A stretch of DNA of 64,000 bases from Fimbriimonas ginsengisoli Gsoil 348 (GTDB lineage: Bacteria > Armatimonadota > Fimbriimonadia > Fimbriimonadales > Fimbriimonadaceae): assembly GCF_000724625.1 (NCBI RefSeq), contig NZ_CP007139.1:4526001-4590000 (forward strand), written 5' to 3'. This document shows positions 11,846 through 20,756 of this stretch, one piece after another. Below the pieces are notes generated by a model. That model saw nothing but the letters and a program-made list of their open reading frames with translations. It ran no database searches and had not been told where the DNA came from. Position numbers and translations under genes: made by a program. The first letter of the stretch is position 1. The number at the start of each line of letters is the position of its first letter.

Positions 11846-12174
11846 ATTATGAGGCGGTCGCTTCGGTCCGGTCACAACGACGAAAGTGGACACGGTCGAA
11901 TGTTTTGCCTCGACTCCCGTCTTCGCTGCCGAACGCAAGATCGCTGAGCTCTTCCATCGCCTCCGCGCAAGGCACGATGCCAACCAGCTTTTGGCGGCGA
12001 TCGTGTTTCGCCCTTTGCGGTTCAGCCACTGATCGACCGGAATTTTTCCAATCTCTGCATCCTTCGCAAGCTACATCCCGATGATCGTCGGCAAGCGCGT
12101 AGCCTCCCGACGGCGCGTTGTTCAAAACCCTTCGGTAGACCTCCATTCGGTCCTGAGATTAACGAGACACAACC
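11846..12174. other. Intergenic region without a supported gene
   Basis: About 330 bases between the yyaL-like palindrome and the BNR protein stop. Short frames exist on both strands (a 47-codon GTG frame on plus, 11886-12029; a 99-codon frame on minus, 11847-12146), but neither has a clear ribosome site or recognisable motif. The plus frame is mildly protein-like (ERKIAELFHRLRARHDANQ) and could be a gene remnant. Confidence 0.5.
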
Positions 12175-14400
12175 CTATGGCACCGGCCCCGACGAACCGA
12201 TGCGAATCCCGTTGCCGAAGCTCGTCACCCAAACCTCTCCTGCCTTGAACGGATTGAAGAACACCCGTTGTGGCTGCCGGAACGGATAGCTGGCGACCTG
12301 GATAAAGCTGGGCGACGCCGACGTGGCGTTTACGCTGTACCACAACCCCTGAACCTCGGTTGTCGCGTAGACCTCCTTCGGATTCTTGGGATTGACGGCA
12401 CAAGAGCCCACCCGATCCAGAACCAAAATCTGCTTCCAACTGACACCCCGGTCGACCGTTTTATACAAACCGCCCCGATTGTTCGCGTTGCCGCCCCAGC
12501 CGCTGTACACCGCTGCATACCAGGTCTTCTGGGTCGCGTCGTTCGGGTCAACGGTAAGGTCGCGCGTCCACCAATGCATGTTCGGGTGAGACCGGTCGAC
12601 CCAGCTCTGTCCACCGTTGGTGCTCACGAAAACGCCCGACGAGTCGGTGAAGTTGCTCGTGCGGTGTCCGGAATACGTCGCCACCAACGTTCCATCCTTC
12701 AAAACCGCGATATTGAAAGCATGCCCTTCCGTGCGGGGCGGCTTCGCCAACTTCGTCCAGGTTGCCGCCGCGCCTTTGGTAACGTCCTGGCAGACGTAAA
12801 CGCCGCCGACCAAGCTGCTGGCTACCGTCGCGAAGAGCCGCTTCGGGTTGGTTAGATCGAGCGCCAAGCCGACGACCACCTTTCCGATCGAACCGACCTT
12901 TGACCAGGTTTTTCCCTTGTCCGGGGAAACCAGCACGTCCCCGGTTCCGTTATTCATCGAGGCATCCGTGAGGTGCGTGCTTTCGTACATGTCGTGGACG
13001 GACGATGTCGCCATATACATCGCGCCGGTCGTCGGATGGACCACAACCTGGTAAGAGGCGTTCAACGTATGGCCCGAATAGTTGAAGCCCCAGGTCTTGC
13101 CGCCGTCCATACTTCGTGCGCCGCGAATATCGGAGAAGGAGCCCCACACGTTGTTCGCGTCGGCCCAAGCGACGTACCAAGCTGCCGTGTTCTCCAGCCC
13201 AACCCCCTGGTACGCCTTCCCCTTCGGCGTCGCAAGGTTCGGCGGGTTCTGGGTTGTCGGGCTCACGTAAGCCTGCTTCCACGACGCCCCGCCGTCCGTG
13301 GTCAAATGGCAAAAGCCAAACCCCGTAAAGGCGACCCGCTTGGCGTCGGTCGGGCACACATCGAACCCGAAGGCAAGCTCGTCGTAACCCCAGTCGCGGT
13401 CACCCCCAGATCCGGCCCAGCCGGTGGTGATTCCCTTATTACCGGCAGTCGTAAGAACGCTTGTCCAGGCCTTTCCTCCGGTCGTCGATTTCAACACCAC
13501 CGGCACACCCGCGTCGCTTCCGCCGCCAAGGTAAACGGTATTGATGTCTCCCCGCGCCATCCCCACGAAGAACGGATGGAGCCCGGCCGCAATGCCGGTT
13601 ACCGACTTCTTCCAACCCGCCGCGCCGCCGTAGTCGAGCGCGTAAACCCCTTTATAGCCATAGTGATCATCCCCCTGGATGCCGCCATAAACGTCGCCGG
13701 CACCCAAGGTAACGACGATCAAGCGCGTAGTGGTCCCCGCCTTCGCCGCGGCGAAGCCGACGATCTGTTCGGTACTAGGAATGCCCGTCACCGCAAGCTT
13801 GGAGAAGGTGGCGCCGTTGGTCGAGACAAACACGCCAAGGTTCGTTCCGACGAAAATTCGGCTTCCGTCGAAGAACGCTCCTGACACCTGCACGCCGTTT
13901 CCGTCCGTACTGGTCGCGATCTTCGCCCAATGCGCGCCTCCGTCTTTGGTGAAATAGAGGTTGGAATAATCCGAGACGAAGAGGCGAGTGGTCGTCGTTG
14001 GATCCGCGAACAAGTACCAGGCATCCGCCCCCGTGGGCTCTACCGGCAGGGGTTTCCAAGTCGCACCCCCGTCGATACTCTTGACCGGCCGCCCGACCTC
14101 GCCGGTCGCATCGATCATAAACTGGATCTTAGGATCGCTCGTGAACTGGACCTTCGGCGAGTTCCGCCCGACTTGAAGCGTGGTAAACGGCACCAGATTC
14201 CAAGCGGTACCCAGAGTCGTCGTCTTGTATTGCCCGCTCATGTCGCACGCCACTGTCAGCTCGTTCGGGCTAAACGGATTGAATGCCGGCGAGAAGAACG
14301 CGCCGCCACCACCCACGCCGACGCTCTTCCAGGTAGCGGGCGCCTGGGAGTAGCTGACACCGGCGCAAAGCGCCAACGAGAGGGCGGTGAACTTCTTCAT
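12175..14400 (-). CDS. Secreted BNR/Asp-box beta-propeller protein
   Basis: 741 residues with a signal peptide (MKKFTALSLALCAGVSYSQA). The body contains at least eight Asp-box repeats of the S-x-D-x-G-x-T-W type, for example SIDGGATWKP, TKDGGAHWAK, TTDGGASWKQ, SMDGGKTWGF, SPDKGKTWSK and STNGGQSWVD, spaced through the chain. Such repeats form the propellers of sialidases, sortilins and GH74 xyloglucanases. The length and lack of a carbohydrate-binding tail fit a GH74-like or photosystem-assembly-like exo-protein, but catalytic acids cannot be assigned by eye. It is probably extracellular. Confidence 0.85.
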   Translation of the reverse strand: MKKFTALSLALCAGVSYSQAPATWKSVGVGGGGAFFSPAFNPFSPNELTVACDMSGQYKTTTLGTAWNLVPFTTLQVGRNSPKVQFTSDPKIQFMIDATGEVGRPVKSIDGGATWKPLPVEPTGADAWYLFADPTTTTRLFVSDYSNLYFTKDGGAHWAKIATSTDGNGVQVSGAFFDGSRIFVGTNLGVFVSTNGATFSKLAVTGIPSTEQIVGFAAAKAGTTTRLIVVTLGAGDVYGGIQGDDHYGYKGVYALDYGGAAGWKKSVTGIAAGLHPFFVGMARGDINTVYLGGGSDAGVPVVLKSTTGGKAWTSVLTTAGNKGITTGWAGSGGDRDWGYDELAFGFDVCPTDAKRVAFTGFGFCHLTTDGGASWKQAYVSPTTQNPPNLATPKGKAYQGVGLENTAAWYVAWADANNVWGSFSDIRGARSMDGGKTWGFNYSGHTLNASYQVVVHPTTGAMYMATSSVHDMYESTHLTDASMNNGTGDVLVSPDKGKTWSKVGSIGKVVVGLALDLTNPKRLFATVASSLVGGVYVCQDVTKGAAATWTKLAKPPRTEGHAFNIAVLKDGTLVATYSGHRTSNFTDSSGVFVSTNGGQSWVDRSHPNMHWWTRDLTVDPNDATQKTWYAAVYSGWGGNANNRGGLYKTVDRGVSWKQILVLDRVGSCAVNPKNPKEVYATTEVQGLWYSVNATSASPSFIQVASYPFRQPQRVFFNPFKAGEVWVTSFGNGIRIGSSGPVP

Positions 14401-14540
14401 ACGAGTTGCAATCAGGAGACCACCAGCGCCATCTCACGGTCAAGTTACTTGGGACCTTCGACGGAACGCCCAATTACCAGGTCGGACGATCAGACGAGCC
14501 GCGCATCCCGTCCCCGTCTCGTAGCGTTTAATACCTTCGG

Positions 14541-15314
14541 ATGGATGAATCTTCCCGTGAATGGCTCGACCTGCCGTTCGAACAATACGGCCCCCGGCCG
14601 GTCGTGGCCAGCCGCCTCGCGAACTTGAGCAAGTTTTGGGCTCGCTTCGCCCTCGCCGCTACCCTACTGATAGGCGGCTATCTGGGAGTTCGGGACGTTG
14701 GCGACCTTCGCCAACTCCAAGTACACGGCAAACAGATCCAGGCGAGGGTTCTCGACATGCACCAGACCACCGGCAAGAACACGGCTTACTGGATTACCTA
14801 CTCGTATGACCTCTCCGGAAAAACCGAGGACTTCCAAGAGGAAGTCGACCGGGAAACGTTTGAGTCGACATCTGATGGGTCCACGATCCTCGTAACCGCC
14901 TTGCCCGCCGACCCTAGCGTTCACCGCCGGGGCTTCGTCGACGAAGATAGGATCGCAAAGGCACGATTTCGCTGGACCGCGGGAACCGTTATCTTGGGCC
15001 TCATCTTCGAGGGCATATTCTTGGCGGTAGCCGACAAGACCCGCAAAGAGATGCGGATCTTGCGCGACTTCTATGCCGGCCCGGGGCGAATCACCGCAAT
15101 GGGCCCTCCAAAAGGCACGAAGGTGAAATGTCAGGACGTCGAATTCATCTATCGGCACCCGAACGGAATCGCCGAAAAAGGAACCGTCAATCTAGAAAGC
15201 TCTCGGGCCGCCAAGTACAAAGTCGACAAGCCAATCATTGCCATGATCGACCCGCAAGCAGGACAGCCCGCGGTCCTCTACGACACCCTAACCATGGCGC
15301 GCCTGGATACGTAG
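14541..15314 (+). CDS. Membrane protein, DUF3592-like
   Basis: 257 residues. Two hydrophobic segments at about 33-52 and 148-167 flank an extracytoplasmic region with the pattern QARVLDMHQT, YWITYSYDLSGK and a conserved-looking RETFES, which resembles DUF3592 proteins. The C-terminal cytoplasmic part (170-257) repeats a similar beta pattern (GRITAM, VEFIYRHPNG). No enzymatic motif is visible. It is divergent from the BNR gene and its stop is 4 bases from the convergent small gene at 15319. Confidence 0.65.
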   Translation: MDESSREWLDLPFEQYGPRPVVASRLANLSKFWARFALAATLLIGGYLGVRDVGDLRQLQVHGKQIQARVLDMHQTTGKNTAYWITYSYDLSGKTEDFQEEVDRETFESTSDGSTILVTALPADPSVHRRGFVDEDRIAKARFRWTAGTVILGLIFEGIFLAVADKTRKEMRILRDFYAGPGRITAMGPPKGTKVKCQDVEFIYRHPNGIAEKGTVNLESSRAAKYKVDKPIIAMIDPQAGQPAVLYDTLTMARLDT

Positions 15315-15318
15315 AGAC

Positions 15319-15501
15319 TCAGCTCTTCCGATCGCCACGATCGCCCTGGCCGGGCTTGGCCGCGTTCTTCGCCTTCTGGTTATTGTCGGAAGCCAGCGAT
15401 TTCCCGACATCCACTTGGTCGGAGGTGAAATGCCCCTTCTCATCTCGTCGAACGTACCGCTTGTCGCCGGGTTTCGGCTGAATCGTCTCTCGCTTGCTCA
15501 T
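15319..15501 (-). CDS. Small basic conserved hypothetical protein
   Basis: 60 residues, highly charged, no membrane segment. The phrases KPGDKRYVRRDEKGHFT and VDVGKSLASD match a short protein family seen in many environmental bacteria, whose function I do not know. AGAGAGA at about 15506-15512 (read on the minus strand) could serve as a ribosome site. Confidence 0.7.
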   Translation of the reverse strand: MSKRETIQPKPGDKRYVRRDEKGHFTSDQVDVGKSLASDNNQKAKNAAKPGQGDRGDRKS

Positions 15502-15616
15502 TTTTCTCTCTCCTTACGGAAAAGGGGCGCAGATCGATGAGACCTGCGCCCGTTGTCGAAAGCATTCCTTTGCGGCGCCAGTCCGTGGCTCGGCCCAGTC
15601 CATGGGCATGGTCGAA

Positions 15617-16219
15617 TTAGGCCGCTGTGACGAACTCTTCCTTACGGTGGGCCAGCATCTGGGCCAGCGCAAGTCGTGCGCGATTCAGGCGGCTCTTCAC
15701 CGTACCGATCGGGATGTTCAGCGACTCCGAGATCTCCTCGTAACTCAGCATCTCGCCGTGGTACATCGTCACGATCGTTCGATACTGCTCGGGAAGCGCG
15801 TCCGTGGCTTCCGAGAGCGACTCGGCCGTCTTCCGGCGAGCCAAAACTTCTAGAGGATCTTCTTCGTCCGAAACGAACTGCCGCTGCAGCTCGCCGTCCG
15901 GAGTATCCAGCGCCTCGTCGAGGCTGGTAGTGGGGCGGCAAGAGAGCCGTTTGCGACTGTCCAGGTAGCAATTGGTGATGATCCGGTACAGCCAAGTGGT
16001 GAAGGCGCTCTGCCCTTTAAATCCATGGATCGAGCGATAGACTCGAAGGAACGCTTCGGCGACGATATCGGCGGCAGCGTCCTGATCTCGCGTCAAGCGG
16101 TAGGCATACTGATAAGCGCGCGCCTGATGCTTGCGGATCAGAGTATCCACGGCTTCGCGATCTCCGCTCGCTCCGCGCTCGACAAGCCATCCGTCTTCGT
16201 TGATCTTGAGTGTTTGCAT
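15617..16219 (-). CDS. ECF-type RNA polymerase sigma factor
   Basis: 200 residues. Region 2 is at about 20-90 (LIRKHQARAYQYAYRLTRDQDAAADIVAEAF, FTTWLYRIITNCYLDSRK). Region 4 is at about 135-190 (LPEQYRTIVTMYHGEMLSYEEISESLNIPIGTVKSRLNRAR), the helix-turn-helix that reads the -35 box. The length fits the RpoE/SigW class. No anti-sigma gene is adjacent: downstream is the small 15319 gene and upstream the divergent TlpA-like gene. A GAAC-N16-CGTC element upstream suggests autoregulation. Confidence 0.93.
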   Translation of the reverse strand: MQTLKINEDGWLVERGASGDREAVDTLIRKHQARAYQYAYRLTRDQDAAADIVAEAFLRVYRSIHGFKGQSAFTTWLYRIITNCYLDSRKRLSCRPTTSLDEALDTPDGELQRQFVSDEEDPLEVLARRKTAESLSEATDALPEQYRTIVTMYHGEMLSYEEISESLNIPIGTVKSRLNRARLALAQMLAHRKEEFVTAA

Positions 16220-16280
16220 TTGGTCTCCCCGTCTTCGATCGGTTCTCCCAAACCGGTCGAATAGCGTTCACACAGATAGG

Positions 16281-16304
16281 GACGATAAATTTCTTGCGAT
16301 GTTC
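16281..16304 (-). promoter_or_regulatory. Candidate ECF-dependent promoter of the sigma-factor gene
   Basis: On the minus strand GAAC (16304-16301), exactly 16 bases, then CGTC (16284-16281), matching the common ECF pattern GAAC-N16-CGTC. It would give a 5' leader of roughly 55 bases before the ATG at 16219. Both motifs are short, so chance is possible. Confidence 0.4.
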
Positions 16305-16470
16305 GGCGCAATTTTCACATAGGTCATTACTAGGCCCCGCCTGCAACTTTGGACCCACAGTCCCAGCTCTCCTGCCTGACCTTGCGTCGGGAACTATTTC
16401 CTGCGCAATCTACGTGTAGTCAGTAGAATATGCGCCGGTGCCGAACGTATGTAGCATCGGAAGAACTCCT

Positions 16471-17598
16471 ATGAAGCTTCGCTATCTTCTGCTGCCCGCC
16501 CTCGCCCTCACCGTCTTTTCGGCCCGCGCCCAGACCCCGGCGCAGTACGTCTACGTCGGCAATTTCGGCGCGAAGCTGGGTGAGAAGGCTCCTTCCTTAT
16601 CCGCAGCGAAGTGGATTAAAGGCTCTCCCGTTTCTCTAACCGCCGGCAAAGTGACGGTCGTCACGTTCTGGGCAAGTTGGTGCCCGTCCTGCAAAGAGAC
16701 TTTCGAGCCGGTCGCCGAGCTGGCCAAGCGTTACAGGGGAAAGGTCAACTTTGCCGGAGTAAGCGTGTATGAGCGAGCCGAAGACGTCAAGAGCGGCGCA
16801 TACATCGGCAAGCTTCAGGCGTTTCTACGGACTTCCGGCAACCCCATGCCGTTTAGCGTCGCGGCCGACGATCAGCAAGGCACCATCGCCTCCGCCTGGA
16901 TTGGCCAATTCATGCAGGACATTCCCAAGGCGTACATCATCGACCGCCAAGGTCGCGTCGCGTGGAGCGGCCATCCCCTCGCTGAGCTCGCCGATGTGCT
17001 GGGAAGCGTGGTAGATGGAACCTACGACGTTGCCAAAGAGGCCCAGAAGCAGCGCGCGCGTTACGTCGTCGAGGGTCAGATCCGCGACGTAATGGTGCCA
17101 ATCAAGGCGCTCAGCGGGCAATCGCCGAAAGAAGCGGTCGCCGCCATCGAACAAGCGATTCAAAAGAATCCGGAGTTAGAAAAGGCGATCGGCCCCGCGA
17201 AGTTTCAGATGCTCCTCCGTACGGACGAGTCCGCAGCCTACCTTTACGCGAAGAAGCTCTCGGAAGGGATCTGCAAAGACTCCCCCACCTCGCTCAACCT
17301 AATCGCCTGGTCGATCTTGGACGATAAGGGAGAGCTCAAAAAGCCCGATCTGGCCACCGCCCTCACCATTGCCAAGCGGGCCGACGAGCTGACGAATCAC
17401 GGCGATGCCTACATTATCGACACCCTTGCGTTGGCGCTCTACAAGACCGGTTCCAAGCAAGAAGCGCTCGATCTCCAAATCAGAGCGGTATCTCTCGCCG
17501 GAGGGATGCCGAATGTTCCTCCCACGATCATGAAGGAGATGCGCGACCGGCTGGCCCTCTATAAGAAGGCCGCCCGATCCATCGCGCCGGTGCCGTAG
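16471..17598 (+). CDS. Exported TlpA/ResA-like redoxin with C-terminal helical repeat region
   Basis: 375 residues from ATG 16471, preceded by GGAAG at a suitable distance; the longer frame from 16438 lacks this. A signal peptide (MKLRYLLLPALALTVFSARA) precedes a thioredoxin fold at about 25-175 with WASWCPSC (CxxC) and the cis-proline region DIPKAYIID. Residues about 220-375 are helical and TPR-like. It probably reduces or exchanges thiols outside the cytoplasm. It is divergent from the sigma factor and nearly abuts (2 bases) the convergent response regulator. Confidence 0.87.
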   Translation: MKLRYLLLPALALTVFSARAQTPAQYVYVGNFGAKLGEKAPSLSAAKWIKGSPVSLTAGKVTVVTFWASWCPSCKETFEPVAELAKRYRGKVNFAGVSVYERAEDVKSGAYIGKLQAFLRTSGNPMPFSVAADDQQGTIASAWIGQFMQDIPKAYIIDRQGRVAWSGHPLAELADVLGSVVDGTYDVAKEAQKQRARYVVEGQIRDVMVPIKALSGQSPKEAVAAIEQAIQKNPELEKAIGPAKFQMLLRTDESAAYLYAKKLSEGICKDSPTSLNLIAWSILDDKGELKKPDLATALTIAKRADELTNHGDAYIIDTLALALYKTGSKQEALDLQIRAVSLAGGMPNVPPTIMKEMRDRLALYKKAARSIAPVP

Positions 17599-17600
17599 GC

Positions 17601-18050
17601 TTAACAGCCGACCAGCTCGTCCACCCCGTCCCGCGTTGCCGGGAGGTGGATCGTCAGCCAATATTCCACCGTACAGCGGAAGATCTTCAGAAACCGGTCG
17701 AAATCCACCGGTTTTTGAATGAAGGAGTTGGCGTGCAGCCGCTGGCATGCCACCCGGTCCGAAACTTCATCCGAGCTGGAGAAAACCACCACCGGCATTG
17801 AGACGTTCTTCTCGTGCCCGCGAATCCAGCGCAAAACGTCCAAGCCGCCGACCTTCGGCAGCTTCAAATCCAAAAGGACGAGCTTTGGCATCTCGCTGCT
17901 AGATTCGCCCAAGCGGTCGATCGCCTCTTGTCCGTCGTGAGCGACCTCAAGGTCGACACCCTCCAGCGAGCGTAACGCCCTGCGCGCCAGCCGTTCGTCG
18001 TCGGGATTATCCTCGACCAACAAAACTCGAAGCTTGCTCACGGTACTCAC
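17601..18050 (-). CDS. Single-domain response regulator (Rcp1/CheY-like)
   Basis: 149 residues, receiver domain only. The acidic pocket is E13-D14, the phospho-acceptor is D61 in LVLLDLKLP, the switch Ser/Thr region is VVFSSSDE, and the conserved lysine is K113 in QKPVDF. The sequence style (VEDNPDDERLARRAL, LPKVGGLDVL) is that of the Rcp1 family, which pairs with hybrid or phytochrome-type kinases. No kinase is adjacent; the nearest is the orphan at 50704. There is no output domain. Confidence 0.92.
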   Translation of the reverse strand: MSTVSKLRVLLVEDNPDDERLARRALRSLEGVDLEVAHDGQEAIDRLGESSSEMPKLVLLDLKLPKVGGLDVLRWIRGHEKNVSMPVVVFSSSDEVSDRVACQRLHANSFIQKPVDFDRFLKIFRCTVEYWLTIHLPATRDGVDELVGC

Positions 18051-18114
18051 CTCAGTATTAGGAGGGCATTTCTGCCTGTTTTAGCAGTGGTCCTCCGCCA
18101 AATAGGTCTTTCGG

Positions 18115-20343
18115 CTACAGCCGAATCGTCAGCCGCCCTTTCGTCTTCGGCTCAGTTACCCCTCGTAAGAATCGCCCGAGGTCGTCGGTGAGCACCAGCC
18201 GGGCTCTTCCCCAATTCGGCGCAACCCGGGTCTTCCCTAGCCCGATGACGCACCGTTTGCCTCCAGGAAGGTTCACCACCGCGAGCGCCGACCCATGGTC
18301 GAGGTCTATCGTCGTGCCATCGTACGTTAGCCGGTTCGCTGTGACCTTAAATCCAACCCGGTCGCAGAGCGTCCTCATCACCGGCGAGCTCTCCGGCGAT
18401 CCCACGAGAAAATGCCCCGCCGGGTCGGTTGTGTCCGTCAGCGGCTCAGCCGTGCCTCCCAGCGACGAAAGCCAGTCGGTGTGCTGCGGGTCGACCACCT
18501 TCTTTAGCGCCTGCAACCCCAGCCCCAGATCCATCGGCGCCTCGTTCGGCTCCATCACCCGAACCGCCTGCCGCCACGGATCGACCGAGACGAGCTCCGG
18601 CTTCCAGCCCGACGGTAGATGAACCGTATCGTTCTTCCCATCCAGAAACACCATCGAGAACGAACGGCGAGCCCCCGACTGCAGCATGACCGTCAACGGC
18701 ATCCGGAACCGCGGCCCGTGCCAGTGAATCTTGAGATCGACCCCCTTACCGGTCCACTTTGCCGTCGCGTCGAAATCCGAGAACCCCGGCCGATGAATCC
18801 AGTCGGCCAGAAACCCCTTCATTTCCGCCTTGTTGGAGCTCCGGCTAAGAACGACTCGCTCGAAATCGGCCCAGTCCCCCGGCTTGCCGCGGGGATGCGT
18901 CCGCACCCACGTGCTCATCGTCTCGATAAGCCACTTTGTTCCCATCCACTGCTGCATCATCTGCAGCACCTTCGCCCCCTTTCCGTAGCCCAGCGAGCTC
19001 CCCACCGGTCCCACGTCCGCGCCACTGGAATTCATCGCCGCCTGCGCGTAGTCCGGCTCCGCGTTCCCATCCGAAACGAAGGCGAGCCTCCGCTCCGCCT
19101 GGTTACCGATCGCAACCTCGCGGTGATAAAGGCCGTCGCAAAAAACCGCGAAGCTCTCGTTCCAAAACGAACCGAGGTAGGTGTTATTGATCAGGCCACC
19201 CCACCACGTGTGGGCCGGCTCGTGGGCGTCCTCGGTTGGCAAGCCGCCGCCGTAGGTGGCATACGTATACGCCTCCAACGCGCCGCCTCCGTAATGCTCG
19301 CTATCCACCGCCCCGTACATCGGGTACGGCGGCGGACAGAAGCTCTTGGCGTAGAACTCGAAGATCGGTAGGTACAGCTCGGTCTGCGCTCGCAACTGCA
19401 CCTCGCTCACCCGCGTACTCCAAGCCGAATACCGCCGCCCGTTCAGCGTCTGCGAGAACGTCTTAAACGGCGCCGCGTCCACGCTGAAGTACACCACGGG
19501 CAGGTCCATCTTGTAGCCGGTCACCAGCTCCGCCCCGGTTTCGTGCTCCAGCGTCTTGATCCCCTGCGCCACCGCCGTCCAACCCTTGGGCGAGTGGATG
19601 AGGATTTGATACGGCGACGGCTGCCGCGCGATCATCGGATACCAGTAGTCGTTGACGAGCGTCGCCTCCGTGCTGGAGATGCTCCCCGCGTAGCTCGGCA
19701 AATTCACGGTGGCGCCGTAGATCACACGGTAGGTTCCGTAGCTCCCTTTCCCCCGTCGCATCGATACCACGCCGCTCGCTTGCCGGAAAGTCACCGGCCT
19801 TCCCCGCTCATCCTCGATCCGCGCCACCTTGTATTGGCTCGACATCCGGAAAAGGATCGCTTGGGGCGCTCCGGGCGCGAACTTTAGCGTGAGGTCGTCG
19901 CGAAGCGCCGCGTGCTTCTTCGGGATATCGAACTTCAAATCGAAGCGATGTCCCAACACGGTCGTCCCCATCGGATCGCTTTCAGGGACGTAGGCGAGCT
20001 TGTTCCCCACTCGCTTCAGCACCGTCTCCCCCACATCCTCGCTGGTGAGCGGAGTCCCGATAACCACGTACCGCGCCCCGCCGTCCGCCGCCGTCAGCTC
20101 TTCCGCATGCCACCCAAACCGCCCCACCTCATACGCCCCGCCCGTCTTGAGCACCCGAAACGGGTTCCGAATCCCTTCGGGCAACGGGGCCAGCAGCTTC
20201 GTCAGCCCCGCCACATCGCGCCGCTTCGCCATGGCATCGATCGCCTGAATCGAAGGCCCGGGGGCGTAGGTGAGGAGGCCGATGACGCAAGGAAGCATAA
20301 GGACGAGTATGGCCCGTAGCAACCCAGCCCGCCACCCGGTCAT
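18115..20343 (-). CDS. M1-family (gluzincin) aminopeptidase-like protein
   Basis: 742 residues with one N-terminal hydrophobic segment (8-27), so exported or membrane-anchored. The zinc site is H374-E-P-A-H378 with the third ligand E396 in NESFA, 18 residues later as in M1 enzymes. The GAMEN-equivalent exopeptidase loop is GGALEA (353-358), weaker than the consensus. The C-terminal about 200 residues have no recognised domain. The start lies 14 bases from the divergent tRNA-Met gene, so promoters must overlap coding DNA; a later start at 20298 (MLPCVIGLL) is possible. Confidence 0.83.
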   Translation of the reverse strand: MTGWRAGLLRAILVLMLPCVIGLLTYAPGPSIQAIDAMAKRRDVAGLTKLLAPLPEGIRNPFRVLKTGGAYEVGRFGWHAEELTAADGGARYVVIGTPLTSEDVGETVLKRVGNKLAYVPESDPMGTTVLGHRFDLKFDIPKKHAALRDDLTLKFAPGAPQAILFRMSSQYKVARIEDERGRPVTFRQASGVVSMRRGKGSYGTYRVIYGATVNLPSYAGSISSTEATLVNDYWYPMIARQPSPYQILIHSPKGWTAVAQGIKTLEHETGAELVTGYKMDLPVVYFSVDAAPFKTFSQTLNGRRYSAWSTRVSEVQLRAQTELYLPIFEFYAKSFCPPPYPMYGAVDSEHYGGGALEAYTYATYGGGLPTEDAHEPAHTWWGGLINNTYLGSFWNESFAVFCDGLYHREVAIGNQAERRLAFVSDGNAEPDYAQAAMNSSGADVGPVGSSLGYGKGAKVLQMMQQWMGTKWLIETMSTWVRTHPRGKPGDWADFERVVLSRSSNKAEMKGFLADWIHRPGFSDFDATAKWTGKGVDLKIHWHGPRFRMPLTVMLQSGARRSFSMVFLDGKNDTVHLPSGWKPELVSVDPWRQAVRVMEPNEAPMDLGLGLQALKKVVDPQHTDWLSSLGGTAEPLTDTTDPAGHFLVGSPESSPVMRTLCDRVGFKVTANRLTYDGTTIDLDHGSALAVVNLPGGKRCVIGLGKTRVAPNWGRARLVLTDDLGRFLRGVTEPKTKGRLTIRL

Positions 20344-20357
20344 AATAAGTCGCGTTC

Positions 20358-20434
20358 GGCGGCGTAGCTCAGTTGGTTAGAGCGAGCGGTTCATACCCGC
20401 TAGGTCACCCGTTCAAGTCGGGTCGCCGCTACCA
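20358..20434 (+). tRNA. tRNA-Met (anticodon CAT)
   Basis: 77 bases with an encoded CCA. The acceptor stem GGCGGCG (20358-20364) pairs with CGCCGCT before A-CCA. The D arm is GCTC-AGTTGGTTA-GAGC, the anticodon arm AGCGG-TTCATAC-CCGCT, and the T arm ACCCG-TTCAAGT-CGGGT. The first pair is G-T and not the C-A mismatch of initiators, so this is elongator Met or the lysidine-modified Ile2 species. CATAAT at 20341-20346 could be its -10, overlapping the start codon of the divergent peptidase gene. Confidence 0.95.
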
Positions 20435-20448
20435 TTTCGTCTCCCCAA

Positions 20449-20680
20449 GTAGCATCGGCTCCCAGCCGATGATCGGAGATCGAAGCTCCAGCCACAGATT
20501 GGCCTCCCCTACGTCCGAAGGACGTGTAGCCGCAGGTTGGCTCGTACCTGCGCGAGAGCCTTCCAAAGATCGCAATGCGAGGACGTATTTGAAACGTCCT
20601 CGCGCAGGTACGAGCCAACCTGCGGCTACAACGCTGCGCGTTAGGTACATCGGATCATCGGCGAGGACGCCGACGCTACA
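20449..20680. repeat. Palindromic repeat cluster with a perfect 31-bp inverted repeat
   Basis: Starts with the GTAGCATCGGCTCCCAGCC hairpin (20449-20470). Arms at 20526-20556 and 20599-20629 are perfect 31-base reverse complements separated by 42 bases, the latter itself holding a GAGGACG / CGTCCTC stem. An ATCATCGGCGAGGACGCC module ends the block (near 20651). No gene is supported here. Confidence 0.8.
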
Positions 20681-20702
20681 GGCAGACTCCCTCACCCCCA
20701 AC

Positions 20703-20749
20703 CCCCTCTCCCTCCTTCGGCACGTACATCCGAAGGAGGGAGAGGGGGC
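20703..20749 (-). terminator. Perfect 19-bp hairpin after the ABC permease gene
   Basis: Arms at 20703-20721 and 20731-20749 are fully complementary around a 9-base loop. It begins 7 bases beyond the permease stop codon at 20757. There is no T tract, so termination would not be of the classical intrinsic kind; it belongs to the same repeat family as 8423-8469. Confidence 0.6.
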
Positions 20750-20756
20750 TCCGGAG

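Noticed and set aside
11847-12146. 99-residue minus-strand protein
   Set aside because: No ribosome site or motif, unusual composition, and it overlaps the palindrome region of the yyaL-like gene.
16391-16416. ECF promoter for the TlpA-like gene on the plus strand
   Set aside because: GAAC is present at 16391 but the CGTG that follows is at 18 bases, not 16, and is not CGTC.
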